DNA from: Tritrichomonas musculus
Taxonomy: Eukaryota; Parabasalia; Tritrichomonadida; Tritrichomonadidae
DNA length: 64,000 bases
NCBI GenBank assembly: GCA_039105265.1
Contig: JAPFFF010000004.1
Span: forward strand, 4,154,001-4,218,000
Reading direction: 5' to 3'
Below are positions 41,157-53,024 of this stretch, piece by piece. The notes beneath the pieces were generated by a model. That model did not search any database and was not told the DNA's origin. It saw only the letters and a list, made by a program, of their open reading frames with translations. The position numbers were made by a program, and so were the translations under genes. Numbering within the stretch: the first letter of the stretch is position 1; every line of letters begins with the position of its first letter.

Positions 41157-41670
41157 TAGAATAAGTAATTAATCTTTTATTCAATTACGATTATTAATTA
41201 AAAAATCTTATCTACTCATTTAATTTTTGAATTGCCATTGAAAAAAAAAATAGGTAATATATAACTAAATATTTAATATATATGAAAAATTAATTTTTTT
41301 ATACTCATATTTTACATAATAATAAACGAAAAGCTAGTTGATAAAAGATAACAACTGGCTTATTGGCAGAAAATAATTATTTGACAGTGAAAATGATAGA
41401 AAAGTATTTTATATTTAAAAGATATAAATATTTTAATAGATTAATTTAATTATTAATTATATATATATCATAATTTTCATATTTTAAAAAGTTTTTTTCA
41501 AGCGGAATGATGAAAAAAAGGCAATTTAAAAAAATGCACTTTTTTCAAATCGAGTCAATATATATTCGTTATTTCCAAAAAATTCAATATTTTACAAAAT
41601 ATCAATTCTAAGGTTAACCTGTGTAAAAAAGTAAAATAAAAATGAACAGAGAACAACAATTTTAAAAATC
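41157..41670. other. AT-rich intergenic stretch
   Basis: No gene or clear repeat; AT-rich spacer between the satellite remnant and the 3' end of the surface-protein gene. Confidence 0.6.
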
Positions 41671-42954
41671 TTATAAATCATCATCGTTAATATTAGAGAT
41701 AACAACAGTAGTTTTTTTTGGTTCTTCAGTTTCGCCATCATAATCAGAGGGATAAATCTGGCTCTTCCTTTTTTGAAGCAAGATAGCTGTAACAGCAACA
41801 ATAGCAATAACAACAACTACTACACAAATAATAATTACAAATGTTAAATATTTTGTACCTCTCTTATCTTTTGCAACAACTGGGGAAGCATTAGAACTAG
41901 ATGATTGGGGAGAACTAGAACTTTGACCATTTGAAGCGCTGGGAACAACATTAGGACCTTCTGTAAGTGTTATTGATGGGGAAAATTCATTTGTTGCAGA
42001 ATATGTACGAGTTGCAGAAAAGTCTTTAGATCTAGTAAAAATAGTTGATGGTGAAAATCCTAAAGATGATGAAAATGAACCTGATGGGGAAAAGTATGGT
42101 GTTGGTGATTCATTATTCCCAATTATACCATCACCAATGTCTTTTACAAAAAGATTTGATTTTCCCGGTGTATATATTTCATTTGCTGACGAGGGGATGA
42201 AGCAATCTACTATTGAGAGATAAGAATTTTCAGAAATATAAATTGATTTTCCTTGAGGCGATTTATTATTGTAGAAAAAACATCCAGTCAAGGTGGAATT
42301 CAAATTTGCTACAATTTTAAGAGCACCGCCAGCTCTTAGAGCTTTGCATTGCTCAAAAGAGCTTTCTGAAATAATAAGGCTATTACCTATGAAGTTAATA
42401 GCCGGACCTTCTTCTGCTTCCATATTAAAAAAAATAGAATCCAATACAGTCAAATTTGTATTTTGTAAAGCAACGATACCCCCATGCTTGCAATTTGAAA
42501 AATTACATCCTTTAATAGAAATCTTTGATTTTGAGACAGTAATAACTGGCTTATCTGATTTTGTCGTAAAAGTTGAGTTTTGGAAAGCACCTTGAGAATT
42601 AAATAAATAAAAATGTTTGAAACTCTGAGAAAGGCTTGTTGAATCAACCAAAATACCTCGATCAATAGCTTCAATAGAACCAGACAGATTAAAGCAATTT
42701 CGGATAATTAAAAGCTCTCTCGACTCTATAAAAACTGATGGGGATCCAAAAAGGCAGCCATCAAAAGTAACTGGAGAGAAGTGGATTAAGTTTATTTTCT
42801 TAAACAAAAAGTTTTGAAAAGTTATTGTTGATTTAAAACTTCGAGGTAAGATAGAAAGATCCATTTCATATGAATTTTTTAATAATCCATGTGATTTAAT
42901 GGTGCTATTTGTGACCATCAAAAGAGAGAGTGTCGAAAGAAAGGCACCTTGCAT
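41671..42954 (-). CDS. Beta-helix surface protein with one membrane helix (trichomonad type)
   Basis: 427 residues. Residues 1 to about 275 have the short strand repeats of a right-handed beta helix (FKSTITFQNFLFKK, SDKPVITVSKSKISIKGC, ISESSFEQCKALRAGG), with Cys at turns as in trichomonad Pmp-like proteins. A Ser/Thr/Pro-rich linker follows (about 285-365; repeated FSPS-TF, FSATRTY motifs), then a membrane helix (about 369-393, VIIICVVVVVIAIVAV) and a 34-residue acidic tail ending NDDDL. This layout is that of parabasalid surface adhesin-like proteins. No signal peptide is evident and TAA lies directly before the ATG, so the N-terminus may be lost, though the remaining frame is intact. Confidence 0.75.
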   Translation of the reverse strand: MQGAFLSTLSLLMVTNSTIKSHGLLKNSYEMDLSILPRSFKSTITFQNFLFKKINLIHFSPVTFDGCLFGSPSVFIESRELLIIRNCFNLSGSIEAIDRGILVDSTSLSQSFKHFYLFNSQGAFQNSTFTTKSDKPVITVSKSKISIKGCNFSNCKHGGIVALQNTNLTVLDSIFFNMEAEEGPAINFIGNSLIISESSFEQCKALRAGGALKIVANLNSTLTGCFFYNNKSPQGKSIYISENSYLSIVDCFIPSSANEIYTPGKSNLFVKDIGDGIIGNNESPTPYFSPSGSFSSSLGFSPSTIFTRSKDFSATRTYSATNEFSPSITLTEGPNVVPSASNGQSSSSPQSSSSNASPVVAKDKRGTKYLTFVIIICVVVVVIAIVAVTAILLQKRKSQIYPSDYDGETEEPKKTTVVISNINDDDL

Positions 42955-43545
42955 TTATTCTTACAAATATAATAAACGTTTGGTTATTATAATAATTTTA
43001 AATAAAAAAACGTATATGAGATTCAAATTTGTTAATAACGATTTTAAATTGTTTATTTATTGAGATCTTTAACCATTGAATTTTTGACCTATAAAGTGAA
43101 TAATAATTAACCATATGTGACATAAATTATGTGTGGTTACTAAATTCAGTTCCATAAAAAATTAAAATAGTAGAGTCGGTTTGGGACGAGAACGTCGGTT
43201 TGGAAAGGAGAACAATTGACTTTTTTATAATAAAATTTTATAAATTGAATTAAAAATAATCGTTTTCATATTTATTTTCGCTTATTTCTTCATGAATAAA
43301 CATTTTTAGATCATCATACTTTATAAATATTATTTATATTTAGTATTATATTCATATAAATAGTTAATTTAAAAATAGTTCAAAATATGTTAATTATATC
43401 AGATATTGAAAATAAATTACATGCTCATGACATCAACATATTTAGAAAGAATTCAAATCATATTTTACAATAATTTATTTATAATTGAATTTGGTTGAGG
43501 ATATTTGAAAATATTTAATATATTTATATAAATTTTACCCTTCGG
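42955..43545. other. AT-rich upstream region of the surface-protein gene
   Basis: No gene. It would hold the promoter of the surface-protein gene, but no convincing initiator element is identified. Confidence 0.5.
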
Positions 43546-44339
43546 ACGTATTTAGAGGTATTCATGTGAAGTGAAAACTCGTTTTTTGGTTTTTTTATTT
43601 TTACTTTAATTGAATGAATATTTTATCTTGTGAAAAAATATTAAGATTATTTACTTCTATATATCCAATACTGGCATTTGCCATAATTGGTTTTAATGGA
43701 TTTTGAGAATTTAAAAACCATTTAAAAAATAATGTTTCGTCAATATCTCGAGTCATATAAAATATTTATGAATTACAAATCATTAGAGTCTTCCATAAAC
43801 AACTGAGTTATACGCAATATATAATAAATACTTGTTATACCAAATATGTTTTTTGAACAACTGACTAGACTTGTGCAAAGTCCAGGACAATAAAACTTTT
43901 CAAGGACAACCGCAGGACTTAGGACTTTGTCAGGACCATTTTTTTTATAAGAAAAAAAATGACATATTAAATTTTATTGAAAAAAACTATATATTCAACT
44001 TTTCCTTTTAATATGGATTTTATAAAAATCTATAAATATATAAATAAAAAAAGATTGTTAACTTAATATTTTACTGATTTTATAACTTATATATGAAGTT
44101 ATCCGTTTTAATGAGAATTAAAAACTTTCGGGCAGAATTAAATGATCAACATATAATTTTTTTAGTATTTTAATAAAAGCATATTTTAAACAAAAAATAT
44201 TAAAAATTATATTAAGGGTAAGCTTAAATTTCTCTCAATTTTTTGAATAGAAGAAAAAATTCAAAAGTTAATATTTTTGATATTTTTTTATAAAAATAGA
44301 ATAAGAATAAAAAAATATCAGAAGATTTTTTTTTATTAA

Positions 44340-44579
44340 GGTACAAATCCAGTACGTTATTTTTTGAATAGGAGAACGTTTATTATTTGAATAGTTGCAT
44401 GTCTCTGAAAAAGTTTAAATTGACTAGGTTTGTTTTTGACACTTATTTTACAATTTAAATAAACATTATGACATGTTATATGAAATGGATGAAAATAATC
44501 GTTTTTTATTTAACATGTCATTTTATTCTTTGAGAATGTCAAAAAAAATTGCGGTTACTAAACGTACTGGATTTGTACC
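44340..44579. mobile_element. 240-bp TTAA MITE, copy 1
   Basis: GGTACAAATCCAGTACGTT and its inverse at the other end, flanked by TTAA (44336-44339, 44580-44583). A nearly identical element of the same length is at 60456-60695. Confidence 0.85.
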
Positions 44580-45289
44580 TTAAAAACAAACTCTTATAGA
44601 AAATTTTTTGATTTTAATATCTCGTGAAATAAAGAAGAAAAATACAAATTTTCAGGCCAAAACTAATATTTTTTGTCGATAACTTTATTGGGATATATGG
44701 GATAAAACAATTATGATTGTATGATTATAGAAGAAGAACAATTTTTGGTTTTTGAATATTCAATGTACACAAATTTTGAATTATTATATTTTTATTATTT
44801 CAATTTTTAAATAATCAATTTAAATATAAAGGAATAAAAAAAATCAGGTTCATCGACTTGTTCAATATATGATAATGTCAGGATATCACATAGAATATGA
44901 TTATTCCTCAATCCGTATAATTGCCTTATATTTGAATTGTTGTATCGAAATTACTATAATAGATTATTTTATATTATTTGATAAGGTATATGGCATAAAC
45001 TTATAAAATGCATAAGAATTCAATAATAACGTTTTTGGTGAATAATTGCTAAAATTGGATGAAAATTTGGTTTATTTAAAATCAGATGAAGCAAACAATG
45101 ATGATTGAATTAGACATTTATCTTATAAATCAATATTTAAGTTACTTAATGAATTTTTAGAACTTTTTACAAAAACACTAACAAAATTCGTCGATACATG
45201 TATTAAATATTGATATAAAATCTATATTTTTCAAAAAAAAAATATATCAATTATATGCATTATAAATTGTATTTTTGCATTATAACGAT

Positions 45290-45556
45290 TAAAAAGGAAT
45301 AAGTATTTTATATTTTGAGAAAAAGTTAAAAAAAGAAAAGATAAAGATAGAAAAGTATTCAATTTTAAAATCTGACACAATTTATTAAATAATGAGTTTT
45401 TTTTTTAGATTTTTTAATTTATTTAAGCATAAAATAAAAATTCGTCTCGGTCATTTTTTTTATTTTAAATAAATTCACATATTTCACTCTAGGTGATTGA
45501 TATCTCAACTTTCACGAAAGATAAAAACATTTTGTCAGGCCAAAACTAATATTTTT
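45290..45556. repeat. About 265-bp direct repeat, copy 1
   Basis: Matches 45698-45962 nearly base for base (GAGAAAAAGTTAAAAAAAG, TCGTCTCGGTCATTTTTTT, CACTCTAGGTGATTGATA). The end GTCAGGCCAAAACTAATA-type motif also occurs near 44655. No coding potential. Confidence 0.85.
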
Positions 45557-45697
45557 CGATGTTAATTATTTTTTCGATGTTGTGTCTTTCAAATTCATCG
45601 AAATGTAGATTATTGATTCATTAAGATTACATATTCTTCCAAAACGTATATGCAAATAATGAGCATCATTATTCATAGTATTGCTTTGTAGTAATTA

Positions 45698-45962
45698 AAA
45701 AAGAATAAGTTTTTTTCTATTTTGAGAAAAAGTTAAAAAAAGAAAAGATAAAGATAGAAAAGTATTCAATTTTAAAATCTGACACAATTTATTAAATAAT
45801 GAGTTTTTTTGGATTTTTTGATTTTTTTAAGCATAAAATAAAAATTCGTCTCGGTCATTTTTTTTTATTTTAAATAAATTCACATATTTCACTCTAGGTG
45901 ATTGATATCTCAACTTTCACGAAAGATAAAAACATTTTGTCAGGCCAAAACTAATATTTTTT
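45698..45962. repeat. About 265-bp direct repeat, copy 2
   Basis: Second copy, offset 407 bp from the first, inside the TTAA-flanked element. Confidence 0.85.
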
Positions 45963-46311
45963 TAGTATTAATTACTATACATTCGAAATAATGTTGTATC
46001 ATTTAAATTCTTTGAGATGAAGATTATTGATTCACCAAGATTCCATTTATCAAAAAAATATAAATACTTGCAATAAATTTTTTATTAATATAAACCAAGC
46101 AAACACTCCGAAATGCTTATAAAGCCTTTTATGCTCCAAAAATTGATTTAAAAATTTTTTTATATCTTCATAATAAATTGAATATAAATTATTTTTAATC
46201 TTTCAAAATTGAATAACGAATAAAATAAATAAAATTATCAAATTTTGACTGAAGTTTGTTCAAAGCTTACCCTTAACGCATTTTTTTAAAACAAAAATAT
46301 AATAAAAATAT

Positions 46312-49300
46312 AGAGGGTTGATTTAAATATCATACATAAAAAATGCACTCAGAAAAAGTTCATCTTATCAAAAAGTTCATGATTATTTTTTGAGAGGGCT
46401 CAGAAATATCCGGACTTTTTGAATGTCAATAGAAACCGCCATGAAAGGTGTTTTTAATTGGCCATCTTGAAAATTGAATTATTGAAAAACCGCGGTTTTC
46501 CATTATTTTATTTACCTATTACCAAGAGCGAATCTTGGTTTACTTGCTGCTTCAAAACAGCGCTCTGCCAATGATAAACATTGATGGAGATTGAGGTAAA
46601 TGCTGGTTTCTTATAAATCATAGGATCTCCTAAATAGAGATTCTGTCATTACTATAAAATGAGCTCTTGAATCGTATCCAGGAGCACAAGGTTATACTCT
46701 TGATCAACATGTTGATTATTTAAGCGCTTCATTTTACAGATTTCTGAATCTCCTAAATAGAGATTCTGTCATTACTATAAAATGAGCTCTTGAATCGTAT
46801 CCAGGAGCACAAGGTTATACTCTTGATCAACATGTTGATTATTTAAGCGCTTCATTTTAAAGATTTCTCAATATCCAAATTTCAATTTCCAATATCAACT
46901 AATACCATAAAATCATGTAAAATTCAATTTAATAAAATTGATCTTATATTTCACATTTTTTTTAGATTTTGCAAAGATAAATATATTGATAGATCATAAA
47001 ATTCACACTTTTTCGAAATTTTTTTATTCAATTTTTTTCAATGATTTTTAATCGTTGTGGCCTAGCATTTTTTTTTAGCTCAGTCGTCTACTTAAGCTCA
47101 GTAAATATTAACATAGTATTTACCCTATTACCATTCACAAATATCAATTAGGTTTACAGACACTCGAAATTCATGAGAAAAAGGTTCAAATGCTGAATTG
47201 ATCAGTTCTCAATAGCAATAAAAATGTTATCCAATCAAAACAATAAGCTTGATTTACATAAATGATTAAGAAATATATCCAAAATATAGGTATTAATAAA
47301 CATTTTTATATTATTTTTGTGCTTTTTCATGTTCTTTTTCATTTTTGAGTATATTTTAATCGTCGTGGCCGTACTTCTAAATCCATTGGTTAAAGAAAAA
47401 ATGGAAAACGATATTTCCATTTACAAAAAAAAATAAAATTTCTTAAAAAAAGATTAATAAATATAATTTTTAAATACCTTTTAATATCATATTTGAATTT
47501 AAAAAGCATTTTAGGAAGTTATAAGTTTATATCAGAATCTGAAATATGGAGATATTGAAATCTTTAAAATGAAGCGCTTAAATAATCAACATGTTGATCA
47601 AGAGTATAACCTTGTGCTCCTGGATACGATTCAAGAGCTCATTTTATAGTAATGACAGAATCTCTATTTAGGAGATTCAGAAATCTGTAAAATGAAGCGC
47701 TTAAATAATCAACATGTTGATCAAGAGTATAACCTTGTGCTCCTGGATACGATTCAAGAGCTCATTTTATAGTAATGACAGAATCTCTATTTAGGAGATC
47801 CTATGATTTATAAGAAACCAGCATTTACCTCAATCTCCATCAATGTTTATCATTGGCAGAGCGCTGTTTTGAAGCAGCAAGTAAACCAAGATTCGCTCTT
47901 GGTAATAGGTAAATAAAATAATGGAAAACCGCGGTTTTTCAATAATTCAATTTTCAAGATGGCCAATTAAAAACACCTTTCATGGCGGTTTCTATTGACA
48001 TTCAAAAAGTCCGGATATTTCTGAGCCCTCTCAAAAAATAATCATGAACTTTTTGATAAGATGAACTTTTTCTGAGTGCATTTTTTATGTATGATATTTA
48101 AATCAGCCAATATAGAGGTATTCATGTAGAGAAATTGACGAAATATTGTAATTTTGATCATTATTTCTTTATTTTTATTTTGAAACTAAGAATGTACTTT
48201 AATGAATAAGAATTTTATACTCCTATTTTTGAGATATTTCTATTTTTATTTTTCTGAAATAAAAATGGTTTTATATTTGAGAGGCGGTATAATTTTTTTA
48301 TATAAAAATTGATGTAATATAGAAATATATTTATATTTGTTTTATTTTTTATTATTGTATATATATTTAAATAATATATTAATATTTATATGTTTAAAAT
48401 ACATTTTATTTCTAAAGATATACAAATTTATATTTCATTTTATTTTTAAAAAATTTTTAACTTTTTCAGTTATTATATTGTTTTATTGAAATAATAAACT
48501 TTTTGTATCCTAGTAATATTTTTATTTAAACATTATTTTAATTTATATTTATGATAGATATTACTATTTATATACATTTTGTATTTTATATTTAAGATTT
48601 ATATAATATATTAAATAGATAAATTAACAAAAAAAAAAAAAAAAAAAAAAAAAAAATGAAAAATTCAATTAAACGATGATTTTAAATTGAATTTCTAAAT
48701 ATATTAGTTGGTTTGTATTGTGATTGTCTTTTGGTTTTCAATATATTAAATATTAAAATTAATTTTATAAAATGGCAAATAATAATTTGACCAAATAGAA
48801 AATATTTTTTTAATATTTTTATGAAGATGCGCAAATTTATATTTTTCAAGAATCATTTCACTATTAACTTCACTTCACCGAAATTTAATCATCTCACATC
48901 ACTAAAATAATAATAACGTACATAAATACGATGAAAAATAATTCAAAATAATACAAAATATTAATTACATTTTTCTTTAAAATGAGAGTATAAATTAACT
49001 TATTTACATAATAAAATTTATTTAAATATATATTATTATTATATTGTACAATTAATGTATTATTATTTCGTAAAGCAATTGAGAAATAAGTCATTTTCTA
49101 AAATTTTTTATGTAAATTTGTGGTTAAATCAATATATGGCTAGTAATTTGGAAATAAAACAGATAATATATTTTATAAGTAAAATATAAAATATTATTAT
49201 TGATTTGTAATTCATAAATATTTTATTTGACACGAGATATAAACCAAATATAATTTTTTAAATAGTTTTTAAATTCTCAACATCCATTAAAACCAATTAT

Positions 49301-49428
49301 GGCAAATGCAAGTATTTAATATATAGAAGTAAATAATCTTAATATTTTTTCATAAGATAAAATATTCATTCAATTAAACTAAAAATAAAAAAACAAATAA
49401 CGAGTATTCACTTCACATGAATACCTCT
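46312..49428. mobile_element. AGAGG-type transposon with 8-bp target duplication, interrupted by a Mutator-like MITE
   Basis: The left end AGAG (46312-46315) continues at 48118 after a nested element; the right end ACATGAATACCTCT stops at 49428. Both sides are flanked by AAAAATAT (46304-46311 and 49429-49436). Without the nested insert it is about 1.3 kb with 14-bp inverted ends AGAGGTATTCATGT. It contains a poly-A run (48629-48657) and a 66-residue chance frame only. Confidence 0.8.
46316..48108. mobile_element. Mutator-like foldback MITE, 1.8 kb, 9-bp target duplication
   Basis: Arms of about 560 bp in inverted order (46316 to about 46890; about 47535 to 48108) begin GGTTGATTTAAATATCAT and end with AAATCAGCC. 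Flanks are AATATAGAG on both sides (46307-46315, 48109-48117). Each arm contains a 123-bp tandem duplication (units starting at 46625 and 46748 on the left). The middle is AT-rich with no gene. Confidence 0.9.
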
Positions 49429-50495
49429 AAAAATATCATATAAGTGTCCTTAATTCAAAGATAAAAATGTTTTTTAAATTAACTAAGTTTGTTTAGTCCT
49501 TTTGTCCAGGACTTTGCACAAGTCTACAACTGACTTATAAAAAAATAAATAATATAATATGTGAAAAACAAATGAAATAAGAGGTATTCATGTGAAGTGA
49601 AAACTCGTTATTTGATTTTTTTATTTTTACTTTAATTGAATGAATATTTTATCTTATGAAAAAATATTAAGACTATTTACTTCTATATATCCAATACTGA
49701 CATTCGCCATAATTGGTTTTAATGGATGTTGAGAATTTAAAATCCATTTAAAAAACAATGTTTCGTTTATATCTCGAGTCAAATAAAATATTTATGAATT
49801 ACAAATCAATAATAATATTTTGTACTTTATTTATAAAATATATTATCTGTTGTATTTCCATATTACTAGCCATATATTGATTTAAACACAAATTTATTAG
49901 AAAATGACTTATTTCTCAATTGCTTTACGAAATAATAATACACCAATTGTACAATATAATAATAATATATATTTAAATAAATTTTATTATGTAAATAAGT
50001 TACTTTATACTCCCATTTTAAAGAAAAATGTAATTAATATTTTGTATTATTTTGAATTATTTTTCATCGTATTTTTGTACGTTATTATTATTTTCGGTGA
50101 AGTGAAGTTAATAGTGAAATGATTCTTGAAAAATATAAATTTGCTCATCTTCATAAAAATATAAAAAAAATATTTTTTATTTAGTTATAATATTATTTGC
50201 CATTTTATAAAATTATTTTTTATATTTAAAATATTGAAAACCAAAAGACAATCACAATACAAACCAACTAATATTTTTTGAAATTCAATTTAAAATCATC
50301 GTTTAATTGAATTTTTCATTTTTTTATTGTTAATTTATCTATTTAATATATTATATAAATCTTAAATATAAAATATATATTGTATATAAATAGTAATATA
50401 TATCATATATATAAATTAAAATAATGTTTTAATAGAAATATTACTAGGATATAAAATGTTTATTATTTCAATAATAAAATATAATAACTGAAAAA
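48465..50495. repeat. Large inverted repeat formed by two AGAGG-type copies
   Basis: 48465-49428 and 49580-50495 are inverted copies separated by about 150 bp. Both carry the same 66-72-residue AT-rich chance frame (MTYFSIALRNNN). Confidence 0.85.
49580..50495. mobile_element. Partial AGAGG-type element
   Basis: Starts AGAGGTATTCATGTGAAG and matches the reverse complement of 48465-49428. It stops where the next inverted-repeat element begins. Its missing remainder corresponds to 62268-62614, but the flanks do not match that end, so its history is unresolved. Confidence 0.7.
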
Positions 50496-50496
50496 G

Positions 50497-52056
50497 ATAT
50501 AGGTGGACTCGAACTTGATCTCCTAAAAAGTCGTAAATAGGACTTAAAGTCTAAAAAGTTTATCTCAAAAAATCTTTAATTTGATTTAAAGTCTAAAAAG
50601 TTTATCTCAAAAAATCTTTAATTTAATTTTAAGTCTAAAAAGTTTATCTCAAAAAATCATTAAATTGAATTAAAGTCTAAAAAATTTCATCTAATTCGTC
50701 ATTAAAATATTCTATTCCCTCAAAAGTTTATCTCAAAAAGTCTCTCAATTTATAACTAACTAGAAAAACATTTATACCAAAAAATCAAATTATTATGGCT
50801 ATGTCTCGAACTTTTTTGATCAAAAAATCTTTGAAATTATGCCAAATACTCTTTTTTAAAAAATCAAAAAGTCTTTTTTTTGAAATATATATTTTTTCTT
50901 GCAGGAAAGAGATCCTTTTTCTAGGATAAAGTAGGATATATCTCCCAAAATATCTTTTTTAGAAAATTAATTTCCATTTTACATAAAAAGGCCAGTCATG
51001 AATTAATATGAATTATAGATTCTCAATTTTCTTTAAAATTGTAATAGTTTCTATATTTATTTTTAAACTTTTATTATTAAAAATCATATAATTTGTAAAT
51101 AAAAATAGCTTCTCTTACTTTTTTTATTTTCAAAAAGATTGATCTAAAAATTTCAAGTTTTATATAAAGTGAATTCGATACATTATTATAAAATAAACTT
51201 TTCATTGCTCTAAAAAAGGGTGAGCTATCAATGTGAAATGAATATTCATTTTACGTTTTTTAATTATCATCTTTTATATATAAATATTCAATTTGATAAA
51301 TAAATATAATATCTAAAATAGTTATTTTAAATTAAGTAATCTATTATTTTAAACAAAAATATTTTTTATATCAAGATATTAATTGATTAATAATTAAGAA
51401 ATCAAGCTTTTGGCACTTTTACGGTAGGCAAATAAAGAAATTCATACCATCTATAGAATATATGCTTTAACATAAGATTATTATATGGAATTTACGTATT
51501 AAAAATAAAATATAATTCTTCTACATAAATATAATAATTATATTATTCAACATTACTATGAATCAATTCCATTTCTAAATAATAAATATGATATACATGT
51601 ATTTTAGATTGAATGAACAATAATATTAAAAGAAAGAAATTCAATTGCATATTTTAAAGTTTTTTTAATATATCTATTACGTTTAATTGTAATAATAAGT
51701 ACCACTTAAAAGGTTATTTTAAAGATTTCTTGATCAAAAAAGTTCGAGACATAGCCATAATAATTTGATTTTTTGGTATAAATGTTTTTCTAGTTAGTTA
51801 TAAATTGAGAGACTTTTTGAGATAAACTTTTGAGGGAATAGAATATTTTAATGACGAATTAGATGAAATTTTTTAGACTTTAATTCAATTTAATGATTTT
51901 TTGAGATAAACTTTTTAGACTTAAAATTAAATTAAAGATTTTTTGAGATAAACTTTTTAGACTTTAAATCAAATTAAAGATTTTTTGAGATAAACTTTTT
52001 AGACTTTAAGTCCTATTTACGACTTTTTAGGAGATCAAGTTCGAGTCCACCTATAT
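50497..52056. mobile_element. Foldback MITE with 337-bp inverted arms
   Basis: ATATAGGTGGACTCGAAC (50497) and its inverse at 52056 bound arms 50497-50833 and 51720-52056. Each arm contains three to four degenerate copies of a 44-bp unit with GTCTAAAAAGTTTATCTC. The tips are palindromic, so the target duplication (TA or TATA) cannot be fixed. It interrupts the partial AGAGG element. No gene. Confidence 0.85.
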
Positions 52057-53016
52057 GAATAATTATTTTAAATACCTATTATTAGTCAGTTGTACCATAT
52101 AACACTATTATTTAAAATACAACTTTTATTTTTTTTGGAAAAATAAGTTGTATTTATATAACTGAGTTATACAATAAGTACATGAGTTATCCATTAAAAA
52201 CAAACTTGTACACAAAGACATGTGATATGACTAAATAAATTTAGTCCATATAATTTTGTTCCAATCATAGAAACTCATTCATTTAGCAGATCGTTGCTTA
52301 TTTACAAGTATGTTGCAAGATACCCTCAATCCACAACTTCAAAATACTCGGTGCTTTTAATCGTTCAAAAATTTAATCTTTTTTATTATCGTTTAATCAG
52401 AGAATATCGGTATATTAAATAAAGTTATTCAATAATATTATGCCAAATAAATGGGTTCGTTAATAATTGGAGCATAAACCACCTCTTTTGAATTAGTTAA
52501 TTAAAAAGATATGTTTTTTATAAAAATTCTTAAGCAGTTAATACGATATTTTTTTATTTAATGCATTTTTATGATTCATTTATTATTATTTGAATAAATG
52601 GGGGTATTATTAGATTGTTAATTGCAAACATTGGTTAAAATTTTTTATGAAACTAAAGAAAGCTTTGAAATGAATATTTGAATGGAATTTTGAATTTTAT
52701 ATTTTGAATTTTACATTTTTATTCATAAATTTAAATGCGTAAACCTTTGAATTTGTTTATATATAACAAAGGTGCAAAGACTTTTTGCATTATTATTTAA
52801 GGAAGGACGGATAAAAAGTCTAAAATTCAAAAGTAAAAATTCAATGAGTTTTCACAAAATTATAATAGGAAAATAAAAAGATTTAAATGTTAAAATAAAG
52901 TGTAATAATAGTGTATTTTAATAATTTATGTATTATGCATATTATGTGCATTAAAAAATTATAGAAAAATATATCTTTATAGGTAAGGAAAAATATGCAT
53001 ATCAATTATTTTTTTC
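52057..53016. other. AT-rich non-coding stretch
   Basis: Nothing recognisable as gene or repeat end, apart from short AACTGAGTTATA words at about 52155 that also occur near 43802. Confidence 0.5.
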
Positions 53017-53024
53017 ATTCAAAT

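Larger units (their letters stand above)
44216..46272. mobile_element. TTAA-flanked element with GGGTAAGCTT ends
   Basis: GGGTAAGCTT at 44216 and AAGCTTACCC ending 46272 are each bordered by TTAA (44212-44215, 46273-46276). TTAA duplication is characteristic of piggyBac-like elements and Kolobok. Inverted ends are short (about 10 bp). Internally it contains a 240-bp TTAA element and a 260-bp direct repeat, but no gene. Confidence 0.6.
43867..49525. mobile_element. Transposon with 10-bp target duplication (Mutator-like), nested hosts inside
   Basis: Ends AGACTTGTGCAAAGTCC (43867) and its inverse GGACTTTGCACAAGTCT (to 49525) are flanked by ACAACTGACT on both sides (43857-43866, 49526-49535). 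A 9-11-bp duplication is typical for Mutator-like elements, which are known in trichomonads. The interior consists mainly of other insertions and has no ORF of note. Confidence 0.75.

Noticed and set aside
47235-47420. 61-residue ORF as a transposase remnant inside the Mutator-like MITE
   Set aside because: AT-rich frame with no MULE motif.
48629-48657. Poly-A run as a retrotransposon tail
   Set aside because: No upstream reverse transcriptase or duplication at the run; it lies inside an AGAGG-type DNA element.
48894-50122. MTYFSIALRNNN ORFs in the inverted AGAGG elements
   Set aside because: AT-rich chance frames of different length and ending in the two copies.
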